In this document: piece by piece, positions 36,689-43,788 of the stretch
Position numbering within the stretch: position 1 is the stretch's first letter
How the letters are laid out: each line of letters opens with the position of its first letter
NCBI GenBank assembly: GCA_016788295.1
Contig: JAEUSY010000004.1
Coordinates: 289,289 to 353,288, forward strand
Origin: Flavobacteriales bacterium
GTDB lineage: Bacteria; Bacteroidota; Bacteroidia; Flavobacteriales_F; PHOS-HE28
DNA length: 64,000 nt
Direction: 5' to 3'
Made by a program: the position numbers and the translations under genes
The notes under the pieces: generated by a model
Seen by the model: only the letters and a program-made list of their open reading frames with translations
Told to the model about the DNA's origin: nothing
Databases searched by the model: none

Positions 36689-36712
36689 ATCGCTGAAACG
36701 AACCGCAAAACT

Positions 36713-37444
36713 ATGAAGAAGGTCCACGCTCTCTTGGCCACCGCACTAATGTGCCTGCCAATGCTCATGAACGCCCAGGAAGATGCCGGCGGTGTTCGGT
36801 TCGGCCTGAAACTGAGCCCCAACCTTGGTTTCGCCACTTCAGAAACAAAGGAGCTGAAGGCGAACGGATCTGGCTTCGGCTACACGTTCGGTTTGCTCAC
36901 CGAGTTCCCGATCGGAAGCACGGGTAACTACAGGTTCGCAACAGGCATCAACCTGAATAACATCTCGGCCAAGTGGAAGCAGGATTTCCAATACTTCGAC
37001 GCTCCGGGACAAACAACGAAAAAGTCCAAGGAGCTCACCACGGACGCTTCGCTTCAATACTTGGAGATCCCACTGACCGTGAAGCTGATGACCAATGAGA
37101 TCGGCTACATGCGCTATTTCGCTCAGGTGGGCTTCGGTGCTGCCTTCAACATCCGCGCTCGGGCAGACATGGTACTGCCGGTCTATTATGAGAACGCTCC
37201 CACCATCGTGGAGAAGTTCGAGGAACTGGAGAAAGAGAATATCTCCGATGACATCAACCTGTTCAAGGCCTCGTTGATCGTGGGTGGTGGCTTGGAGTAC
37301 AACTTCAGCGGCAACACCAGCCTGCTGGCCGGCATCACCTACAACAACGGGTTCACCAACATCGCCAATTTCGATGCTGTTCCGGAAAAGAAGGCTGATC
37401 TGCGTGCTCACTACCTGGAACTGACCATCGGGCTCTTCTTCTGA
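36713..37444 (+). CDS. PorT-family outer-membrane beta-barrel protein
   Basis: 243 residues: signal peptide 1-21 (ending LMNAQ) and an eight-stranded-type barrel with alternating hydrophobic strands (VRFGLKLSPNLGFA, YTFGLLTEF, YLEIPLTVKL, YFAQVGFGAAF, LIVGGGLEYNF, HYLELTIGLFF) and a C-terminal Phe. It matches the PorT/OMP_b-brl_2 family; PorT proper is a T9SS component, but I cannot say that this is the orthologue. A terminator follows at 37466. Confidence 0.82.
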   Translation: MKKVHALLATALMCLPMLMNAQEDAGGVRFGLKLSPNLGFATSETKELKANGSGFGYTFGLLTEFPIGSTGNYRFATGINLNNISAKWKQDFQYFDAPGQTTKKSKELTTDASLQYLEIPLTVKLMTNEIGYMRYFAQVGFGAAFNIRARADMVLPVYYENAPTIVEKFEELEKENISDDINLFKASLIVGGGLEYNFSGNTSLLAGITYNNGFTNIANFDAVPEKKADLRAHYLELTIGLFF

Positions 37445-37465
37445 CCGCCTTTTGAACCAACTGAT

Positions 37466-37503
37466 CGAAGTCCTGCCCTTGGTCGGCAGGACTTCGCATT
37501 TTT
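37466..37503 (+). terminator. Rho-independent terminator after the barrel gene
   Basis: A perfect 12-bp stem (CGAAGTCCTGCC, 37466-37477, with 37485-37496) around a 7-nt loop is followed by CATTTTTT. Its T tract ends only 5 nt before the nadE ATG at 37509. Confidence 0.88.
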
Positions 37504-37508
37504 AACCC

Positions 37509-38303
37509 ATGAATATCCCGGGAGCGATCGACCACATCACGGAATGGCTGCGTGACCAATGTCAACGCAGCGGTCAACGCGGGTTCGTCGTCGGAGTAAG
37601 CGGCGGTGTTGATAGTGCACTGACCAGCACTCTTTGCGCACGCACCGGCCTGCCCACGTTGTGTGTAGAGATGCCTATTCACCAGGCCAGCGAGCAGGTA
37701 CAGCGAGCGCAGGACCATATTACTTGGCTGCGCGAACACTTCCCCAACGTACGCCTCGAGGTGGTGAAGCTCACCCCGGTCTTCGATGCGCTCGTTGAGG
37801 TGCTACCGAAGGATGAAGACCCTCGCCAGTTGGAGCTTTCGTTGGCCAACACAAGGGCGCGCCTGCGGATGACGACCCTCTACTACTTCGCCGGTACAAT
37901 GCGTTATCTGGTGGCTGGTACCGGAAATAAAGTGGAGGACTTCGGCATCGGGTTCTTCACCAAGTACGGTGATGGCGGAGTGGACCTTTCGCCGATCGCC
38001 GACCTTACCAAGACCGAGGTTTTCGCCATGGCAAGGGAACTGGGCGTCATCGAGAGCATCCTGAAGGCCAAGCCGACCGATGGGCTGTGGGGCGACGACC
38101 GGAGCGACGAGGACCAGATCGGCGCCTCCTACCCCGAACTTGAATGGGCCATGGACCTGCGTAACCGGGGAGTGGACATTCACCAACTGGAACTAACGGA
38201 CCGTCAGCATCAGGTGCTTGCCATCTTCGATCGACGCCACGCGGCCAATCGCCACAAGATGGACCCCATCCCCGTGTGCCTGATCCCTGAAGTATTGAAG
38301 TAG
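37509..38303 (+). CDS. nadE: Ammonia-dependent NAD+ synthase
   Basis: 264 residues. Adenylates nicotinic acid adenine dinucleotide and amidates it to NAD+. PP-loop SGGVDSA (31-37), GTGNKVEDFGIGFFTKYGDGG and KPTDGLWGDDRSDE are typical of the short form with no glutaminase domain. The ATG at 37509 sits directly after a strong terminator, so its own transcription start must lie within or just before the hairpin, or it depends on read-through. Confidence 0.94.
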   Translation: MNIPGAIDHITEWLRDQCQRSGQRGFVVGVSGGVDSALTSTLCARTGLPTLCVEMPIHQASEQVQRAQDHITWLREHFPNVRLEVVKLTPVFDALVEVLPKDEDPRQLELSLANTRARLRMTTLYYFAGTMRYLVAGTGNKVEDFGIGFFTKYGDGGVDLSPIADLTKTEVFAMARELGVIESILKAKPTDGLWGDDRSDEDQIGASYPELEWAMDLRNRGVDIHQLELTDRQHQVLAIFDRRHAANRHKMDPIPVCLIPEVLK

Positions 38304-38406
38304 GTCCGTTCCGAGGCTATTGCCAAGGAAGCAAGATCAATCGCTCTTGCGATCACTGGCAAAAGCTGCCCGGGCGAGGGGCGGTCAAGGACTTGGTCAG
38401 CCCGAC

Positions 38407-39222
38407 CTAAGCGGGCACCGCCAGCACCGGACAATTCACGGTACGGACCACCTGTTCCGTTTGTGTGCCACGCAGTGCATCAAGGAAACCATCACGGCCT
38501 TTGGTGGCCATTACCAACACATCCGCACTGGTGGCCTCGGCCATGTGCACAATGGTACCCACCACATCGCCGGGCCGCACAACGTGCTCCACCTTCCATC
38601 CGTTGAGCGGGGGAAGTTCAATGTGCGGGGCTGAAGCCTCATCGCCCACATGCAACAGGGTCAACACACCCTGTGGCTGCTCGAGCGCTGTGATCAGGCG
38701 ATAGGCCATTTCGATGGCGTTCTTCGGATGCGGGTCCATGGAGACCGGGACGAGCACGCGCCGAACCGCGACCTTACCCGTTGCCACATCCAGGAAGCCC
38801 TTTCCCTCGTATGGAATGAAGAGCGTTGGCTCACCTGCGCCACGGGCCAGTGGGGCGGCCACCTTCCGCTTGAACCATTGGCGACCGGTACCGTTCCCGT
38901 GAGCGGCCATAACGACAAGGTCCGTGGGATGCTCCTCCAGGTATTCGAGACATGCCCCCACGGGGTCCCGTCCATCAAGTATCACCTTGCGCACACCGAC
39001 GCCCAACTGCTTGAGCCCTTCCATATCGTGGGCATCGCTCAAAAGCCCCCACTTGGCAAGTGTGCTCCGCACACCCGGCATCTCGCTCCAATCCGTTTCG
39101 TCATCACCATCGGTCACGTGCATGATCGTGATCGCCGAACGGGTGTTCACTGCGATGCGCAAGGCATGCAGGAAGGCGCGGTCGCTGCCGGAGCCAAGGT
39201 CGGTGGGATGGAAAATGCGCAT
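38407..39222 (-). CDS. Tandem-domain universal stress protein
   Basis: 271 residues with two Usp domains: 1-about 140 (starts RIFHPTDLGSGSDRAF, contains MAAHGNGTG) and about 148-271 (RRVLVPVSMDPHPKN, MATKGRDG, ending NCPVLAVPA). The G-x2-G-like ATP-binding loops are partly kept in both. Cytoplasmic stress-related nucleotide-binding protein; specific role unknown. Convergent with nadE. Confidence 0.85.
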   Translation of the reverse strand: MRIFHPTDLGSGSDRAFLHALRIAVNTRSAITIMHVTDGDDETDWSEMPGVRSTLAKWGLLSDAHDMEGLKQLGVGVRKVILDGRDPVGACLEYLEEHPTDLVVMAAHGNGTGRQWFKRKVAAPLARGAGEPTLFIPYEGKGFLDVATGKVAVRRVLVPVSMDPHPKNAIEMAYRLITALEQPQGVLTLLHVGDEASAPHIELPPLNGWKVEHVVRPGDVVGTIVHMAEATSADVLVMATKGRDGFLDALRGTQTEQVVRTVNCPVLAVPA

Positions 39223-39327
39223 GATGCTCTTCGTTCAATTCTGGTGCGACATCTGGATCAACACTGCGATCGGCAAAGAAAGGACAGGGGCAATGGGCAT
39301 GGCATGACGGTCCTCAGACCGCAGTGT

Positions 39328-40416
39328 TCAATGCTCATAGAGCGTCCCACGCCACCAGACCTTCGCTGTGGTCTGGTTCAAACGGGCGAGAATGAGGCCA
39401 CGATCGAGAATGAACTCCTGTACGGGCTGTCCACGCACCACCACTTCCGAAACACCGTTGCGCCACACTTTCAGGGCACGGTCCACATCCACATAGGCCA
39501 GGTAGCTCCAGGAAGCCTGCCATTGTTCAGGCACGAAACGCTCAACCATATGCACCCGACCTTGGGTGAACACGTTGAGGAAGTTCCTATCCTCGATCAC
39601 GACCAGGCTATCCATCACCTCCCAACGCTTTGGCTCGAAGCCCATGGCCGTATGCACCAGCTTGCCATCGAACACCTTCAGCGCTCCACTAAGGTCCAGC
39701 CAGGCCATTACTCCCTTTCCCACCTCATAGCGCTGAGGCATTTGGCCTTCAAGATCATACACCGTGCCCTTATAGAACACTTTGAAGCTCTTGTCGCTCA
39801 TGTCGCGGTAGGCCACCATGTCCAACCCGCACTTGAACTCCATCTCGGTCACCAGGTCGCACAGTTCGATCACTTCGCCATGATAGAATACCTTGAACTT
39901 CCTGTCATAGGCGGAGACCCATGCCAGCAGATTGTCACCGGCCTTCCACTGTAGCACGGCATTTCCCGCGAGTTGATCCTCTAAGACAACGATCTCCCCT
40001 TTATAATATGCACCAACGTTCTGTACGCGATCATCCTTGAAAGCGGCCACACTATCCTCGGTGATATGTGGACCTGTTACCGAACTGAGCAGTCGCACAC
40101 GACCATCATAGGCCTTGAACATACCGGCGACCGTAAAGCCCACCAGATGATCGGTCACCACCACGTCAGTACCGGCAGCGTCATCGATCTTGGTGACCTT
40201 GCCATTCTGGTACACTTTGAGATTGGCCTGGGCATCGGAATAGACCACCATATTCCCGCCCACCTTTATCCATTCCGGCTTCAGGTGATCGACCTGGGAG
40301 AACACCCCCCGATCGAACACCTGTAGGCGGCCCATATAGTCGAGGAAGGCAATGACATCCTGAGCGAAAAGCCCTTGGGTGGCAAGCAGCGTGAGAACGA
40401 ATAGAACGGTGCGCAT
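39328..40416 (-). CDS. Exported repeat protein, possibly beta-propeller
   Basis: 362 residues, not assigned to a known family. Signal peptide 1-18 (ending LFAQ), then a body of short repeats of about 40 residues with a 'KVF..G.V..L' core: LQVFDRGV, LKVYQNGKV, FKVFYHGEV, FKVFYKGTV, LKVFDGKLV, LNVFTQGRV, LKVWRNGV, AKVWWRGT. Each repeat adds a 'LAWVS/MAWLD/LAYVD' strand, suggesting a beta-propeller-like fold, which is inference. ATG at 40416 starts the signal peptide. Divergent from the sigma-factor gene. Confidence 0.75.
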   Translation of the reverse strand: MRTVLFVLTLLATQGLFAQDVIAFLDYMGRLQVFDRGVFSQVDHLKPEWIKVGGNMVVYSDAQANLKVYQNGKVTKIDDAAGTDVVVTDHLVGFTVAGMFKAYDGRVRLLSSVTGPHITEDSVAAFKDDRVQNVGAYYKGEIVVLEDQLAGNAVLQWKAGDNLLAWVSAYDRKFKVFYHGEVIELCDLVTEMEFKCGLDMVAYRDMSDKSFKVFYKGTVYDLEGQMPQRYEVGKGVMAWLDLSGALKVFDGKLVHTAMGFEPKRWEVMDSLVVIEDRNFLNVFTQGRVHMVERFVPEQWQASWSYLAYVDVDRALKVWRNGVSEVVVRGQPVQEFILDRGLILARLNQTTAKVWWRGTLYEH

Positions 40417-40539
40417 GATGAGACCAAAGTAATGCAAGCGCGTTCGTGGGACCGTGGAAAAGCGAACTCCATGCCAACACACCGCTACCTTGCGGGGTCA
40501 CCTTTCATTCGATCAACCATTAAGGGAAAAGCGAACGCC

Positions 40540-41106
40540 ATGTCCGACCCGGATATCCTCTTGCAACTACGCACCGGAAGAGAGCACAAGGCTTTGGTGA
40601 AGCTCTACGCCCACCTGCCCAAGGTGGAACGAATGGTACGGAACAACAACGGCACGCGCGCCGATGCCAAGGACCTGTTCCAAGACGCGCTGATCATTCT
40701 CTTCGGCAAGGCCAAGGAGGAAGGATTCAAGCTCACTTGCTCCATCGGCACCTACCTCTTCGCGATCTGTCGCAACCGCTGGCAGGAGGAATTGCGCAGG
40801 CGGGGCCGTTTCGCGCAAGAACTGGAGACCGCACCCGATGAGCCTGCGGACCTTGCGGAACTATTGGCCGAGGAAGGTCGGTTCGGTTCGGCCGAACGCG
40901 CACTACGCTCGTTGGGGGACAAATGCCTCGATCTGCTCAAGCGTTTCTACCTGCTGAAAGAACCGCTGATCAGCATTGCAAAGTCCATTGGGCTGGCGGG
41001 CGAGGGCGCTGCCAAGACGAGGAAGTACAAGTGCCTGGAAGAGGCCCGCAAGCGCTACCGCTCGTTGCTCGCACAGACATCCGTCGCACAACCTCAACAC
41101 CCCTGA
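40540..41106 (+). CDS. Sigma-70 family (ECF-like) RNA polymerase sigma factor
   Basis: 188 residues. Region 2 spans about 10-95 (LVKLYAHLPKVERMVRNNNG, AKDLFQDALIILFGKA, IGTYLFAICRNRWQEELRR), and region 4 about 120-185 has a helix-turn-helix (FYLLKEPLISIAKSIGL...KTRKYKCLEEARKRY). No sigma 1.1 or region 3, so ECF-type. ATG at 40540 is preferred; upstream codons from 40432 read into the divergent promoter region. The membrane protein 35 nt downstream is its likely partner. Confidence 0.88.
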   Translation: MSDPDILLQLRTGREHKALVKLYAHLPKVERMVRNNNGTRADAKDLFQDALIILFGKAKEEGFKLTCSIGTYLFAICRNRWQEELRRRGRFAQELETAPDEPADLAELLAEEGRFGSAERALRSLGDKCLDLLKRFYLLKEPLISIAKSIGLAGEGAAKTRKYKCLEEARKRYRSLLAQTSVAQPQHP

Positions 41107-41140
41107 TCAAACGCCTTCGCCGAGGCTTCGGCGATTTGAA

Positions 41141-41806
41141 ATGAGGAACGAACTGATCCTTTTGGAACTCGCCGACGGCTACCTGCGCGGCGAACTGAAC
41201 GCCATCGAGCGCGCCGAACTGGAGGAGCGGATGCGCACGAACCCGGAGATCCGGGAATTGGTAGAGGACCATCGTACGCTATTGGGCGGCATGCAACGCT
41301 TGGCATTACGCCCTGCGGTGGACAAGGCATATCGCAGTTACAGGTTCGGGAAGTGGGCTCCGGGCATTGGAGGTGCAGTGGTGGCCGCGATGCTGATCTC
41401 CGGCACTGCGTTGCTCATGACCGGCGGACATGAGACCAGCGACCCGACCAACACGGAGCTGATCCCCGCCGCGCTCGACACCATTGCGCCAGCGGCAACG
41501 GAGGCTCCGTCAGTTGCACCTGCCGAAGAGGTGCGTCATACCCAACAGGTCAAGCATGACACGGTGATCATGATCATGCGCAACGGCGTGCTCACGCCCA
41601 TCGCCGCTAAGGATACTGTTGGCAAAGGAACCTTAAGAACCGTGAAGACCGTACCGATAACCGCTTCAAGTCCTGCGGAGCTTAAGCAGAGAATGGATTC
41701 CGTGCGGCGGGCTGGCGCAACAGAGCAAGGCATACCTGCAAAGGCCATCCCTAAGGATTCATTGATCCTACTGTTGGACGGCGCGGTTTCGCCGCGCATC
41801 GAATGA
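41141..41806 (+). CDS. Single-pass membrane protein, putative anti-sigma factor
   Basis: 221 residues of no firm family. N-terminal helical cytoplasmic part (1-about 65: ILLELADGYLRGELNAIERAELEERMRTNPEI), as in anti-sigma domains of Bacteroidota, but without the HxxxCxxC zinc motif; one membrane helix about 75-95; then a Pro/Ala/Thr-rich periplasmic tail. Position right after the sigma gene suggests it sequesters that factor. Start ATG 41141 is the only one that keeps the anti-sigma-like N-terminus intact. Confidence 0.65.
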   Translation: MRNELILLELADGYLRGELNAIERAELEERMRTNPEIRELVEDHRTLLGGMQRLALRPAVDKAYRSYRFGKWAPGIGGAVVAAMLISGTALLMTGGHETSDPTNTELIPAALDTIAPAATEAPSVAPAEEVRHTQQVKHDTVIMIMRNGVLTPIAAKDTVGKGTLRTVKTVPITASSPAELKQRMDSVRRAGATEQGIPAKAIPKDSLILLLDGAVSPRIE

Positions 41807-41813
41807 CCGGTTC

Positions 41814-41876
41814 CTATCCGATCGTCCACGTGCGCTCCACGCGCAATAATGCATCCAGGTCGCCTACATCTTTACT
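41814..41876 (-). pseudogene. Fragment of the 3' end of korB
   Basis: On the minus strand this reads SKDVGDLDALLRVERTWTIG followed by TAG, matching the last 20 codons of the intact korB at 42745 (GVGDLDALLRGERTWTIG and stop TGA). At DNA level 41818-41868 and 42749-42799 agree at 49 of 51 bases. No start or upstream domain is present, so it is a remnant or an attachment-site copy. Confidence 0.85.
41818..41868 (+). repeat. 51-bp direct repeat, left copy (att-like)
   Basis: Identical to 42749-42799 except at two bases and in the same orientation. The two copies bracket about 880 bp containing the toxin-antitoxin pair, the arrangement expected for integration into the 3' end of a gene. Confidence 0.88.
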
Positions 41877-41879
41877 TCG

Positions 41880-42150
41880 CTATGGTATGGGCCGCAAGGA
41901 CTGCGTATAATTCTCCGCCTCGCGTCCGAACATCAACGCTCCAGGGCTGATCGTGCTCAGCATGGACCATCACAATGAGGAGTGCTTGTGAAGGATGTCG
42001 CGCACACCACAATGAGAGTTTGAAGTTGGGGGCGAAAAGGCAACAAGCGCGAGCGAAACGGGAGGAGTTCAAGAGCCCTTTGAGCGCGGTAGTGTTCCCG
42101 TGTTGGGTGGAAGCTGGTCCAGCTGAGGAAAAAGCTCGATAACCAGTCTT
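41880..42150. other. Non-coding stretch inside the toxin-antitoxin islet
   Basis: About 270 bp with no convincing gene. A 66-codon minus-strand frame (41872-42072) has no recognisable similarity. A short palindrome AGCTGGTCCAGCT lies near 42111-42123. The stretch probably belongs to the inserted segment. Confidence 0.5.
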
Positions 42151-42468
42151 CTATCCCTTCATCTTCCGCGGATCCTGTCGACTATCGAAGAAGTCGGTCA
42201 CGCGTACAGCCGTCCTCGTCACACGATAGATGATCTTCACATGACCGACTACCCATCGCCGGTATTGGAAACGCCCTTTGTTCAACCACTCCTCCACCGC
42301 ACCAGCACGGGGATAGATACATAACCATTCGGCCTGGCCGTAGAGTTCATCGACCAGTTCTTCCGCACGCTGATCGGAATGGTAAGTGCGCCACGTGGTG
42401 ATGAGGTCATCCAAGCGTTTGAGCGCTGTGTTGGACACATCCAGCCGCAGCGGTCTCTTCATCGGCAC
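42151..42468 (-). CDS. RelE/ParE-family toxin
   Basis: 105 residues with the RelE/ParE pattern: DVSNTALKRLDDLITTW, a helical hairpin (RAEELVDELYGQAEWL), YPRAGAVEEW, then the beta strands YRRWVVGHVKIIYRVTRTAVRVTDFFDSRQDP. RelE members cut mRNA on the ribosome and ParE members poison gyrase; this sequence alone does not separate the two. It starts 4 nt after the antitoxin stop, forming a bicistronic type II toxin-antitoxin unit. Confidence 0.85.
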   Translation of the reverse strand: MPMKRPLRLDVSNTALKRLDDLITTWRTYHSDQRAEELVDELYGQAEWLCIYPRAGAVEEWLNKGRFQYRRWVVGHVKIIYRVTRTAVRVTDFFDSRQDPRKMKG

Positions 42469-42472
42469 CGTA

Positions 42473-42712
42473 CTAGGCTGCTCGTTTCCGCTTCAGCGTT
42501 TGCTTCGCACGCTTTCGAGCTTCAGCGCCACTCACGAATCGACCTGCACGGTAATCTGCTTCGGATGCTGCGACAGACTCCTCTATGGCCTTACGGTCCG
42601 AAGCACTCATACCGGTCGCCTCGAAAAAGGCCAGAACATTGTCGAGCTTGTGATCATTGGTCTCCTTGTCCACAAGGGCCTTGATCTTCTTTTTGAGTGC
42701 TGCTGTGGTCAT
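42473..42712 (-). CDS. Antitoxin of the RelE/ParE pair
   Basis: 79 residues, highly helical, with a C-terminal basic half (SEADYRAGRFVSGAEARKRAKQTLKRKR) like addiction-module antitoxins encoded before RelE/ParE toxins. No named family is recognisable. ATG at 42712 is used; ATG at 42718 is equally possible. A TATCTTTG box lies 9-15 nt upstream, so the pair has its own promoter just after korB. Confidence 0.72.
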   Translation of the reverse strand: MTTAALKKKIKALVDKETNDHKLDNVLAFFEATGMSASDRKAIEESVAASEADYRAGRFVSGAEARKRAKQTLKRKRAA

Positions 42713-42727
42713 GACCATACACTTGAC

Positions 42728-42735
42728 CAAAGATA
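42728..42735 (-). promoter_or_regulatory. -7 promoter box (TATCTTTG) of the toxin-antitoxin operon
   Basis: A perfect TAnnTTTG on the minus strand lies between the korB stop (42745) and the antitoxin start (42712/42718). Leader length would be about 4-10 nt. Confidence 0.55.
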
Positions 42736-42744
42736 CATCCGTGA

Positions 42745-43788
42745 TCAACCGATCGTCCACGTGCGCTCCCCGCGCAATAATGCATCCAGGTCTCCTACAC
42801 CCTTCTTCGATTTAGCCTGCTCCACTTGGGCATTGATGCGCTCCTCCACCGTTGAACGCTCGGCGATGTAGAACACACCGAACGGACGCGGCATGGCACC
42901 CTCATGGTGCGGGTCCTCGAAGAGCCGGACAAGGATGCTGGCCTTGAAACTATCACGCTCATCGTGCACCCACAGGTCTTCCAGCGAGGTCGACCCATCA
43001 GTGAGGTCAACGATCACAGGCGTCATGCCATTGAGCTTGATGCCCTTGGTACCGTTCGCGAAGACGAGCGGTTTGCCGTGTTCCACGAAGAGCGTGTGGA
43101 AAGGCTTGCTGGCCTTTTCGGTGAAGACCTCGAAGGCACCATCGTTGAAGACGTTGCAGTTCTGGTAGATCTCGATGAGGCTTGTACCGCGGTGCGCATC
43201 GGCCTTCAGCAGCACCTCGCGCAGTTGCTTTGGATCGCGGTCCATGGCGCGGGCTATGAAGGTGGCATCGGCGCCCTTGCACAAGGCCAATGGATTGAAA
43301 GGATGGTCCACACTGCCCATGGGCGTGCTCTTGGTCACCGCGCCTTCGGGCGAGGTGGGTGAGTACTGCCCCTTGGTGAGGCCGTAGATCTCGTTGTTGA
43401 AGAGCAGCACGTTCACATCCACATTGCGGCGCAGCAGGTGGATGAGGTGGTTGCCACCGATGCTTAACGAATCGCCATCACCGGTGATCATCCACACGCT
43501 CAGGTCGGGACGCACGGCGCGCAGACCGCTGACGATGGCTGGCGCACGGCCGTGGATGCTGTGCATGCCATAGGTATCCAGGTAGTACGGGAAACGTGAA
43601 CTGCAGCCGATGCCGCTGATGAACACGATCTCTTCCTTGGGTTTGCCTTGTTCCTTCAGCACGGTCTCCACCTGCTTCAGGATACTGTAGTCGCCGCATC
43701 CCGGGCACCAACGCACCTCTTGGTCGCTGGCATAATCGATCTTGGCAGGTGCCGCGTTGCCGTTGAGCACTTCGTTCGCGGTGGTCAT
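42745..43788 (-). CDS. korB: 2-oxoacid:ferredoxin oxidoreductase, beta subunit
   Basis: 347 residues. Thiamine-diphosphate subunit that oxidatively decarboxylates a 2-oxoacid (probably 2-oxoglutarate) to the acyl-CoA with reduction of ferredoxin. CPGCGDY near residue 34, TPP/Mg motif GDGDSLSIGGNH...NNEIYGLTKGQ, and conserved SPEGAVTKSTPMG. Start overlaps the alpha-subunit stop by 4 nt. Its 3' end is the site of the repeat that bounds the toxin-antitoxin islet. Confidence 0.92.
   Translation of the reverse strand: MTTANEVLNGNAAPAKIDYASDQEVRWCPGCGDYSILKQVETVLKEQGKPKEEIVFISGIGCSSRFPYYLDTYGMHSIHGRAPAIVSGLRAVRPDLSVWMITGDGDSLSIGGNHLIHLLRRNVDVNVLLFNNEIYGLTKGQYSPTSPEGAVTKSTPMGSVDHPFNPLALCKGADATFIARAMDRDPKQLREVLLKADAHRGTSLIEIYQNCNVFNDGAFEVFTEKASKPFHTLFVEHGKPLVFANGTKGIKLNGMTPVIVDLTDGSTSLEDLWVHDERDSFKASILVRLFEDPHHEGAMPRPFGVFYIAERSTVEERINAQVEQAKSKKGVGDLDALLRGERTWTIG
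42749..42799 (+). repeat. 51-bp direct repeat, right copy (att-like, inside korB)
   Basis: Forms the last codons of the intact korB and matches 41818-41868 at 49 of 51 bases. Confidence 0.88.

Noticed and set aside
41872..42072. 66-codon minus-strand frame in the toxin-antitoxin islet
   Set aside because: No similarity, no start context, and it overlaps the korB fragment in another frame.
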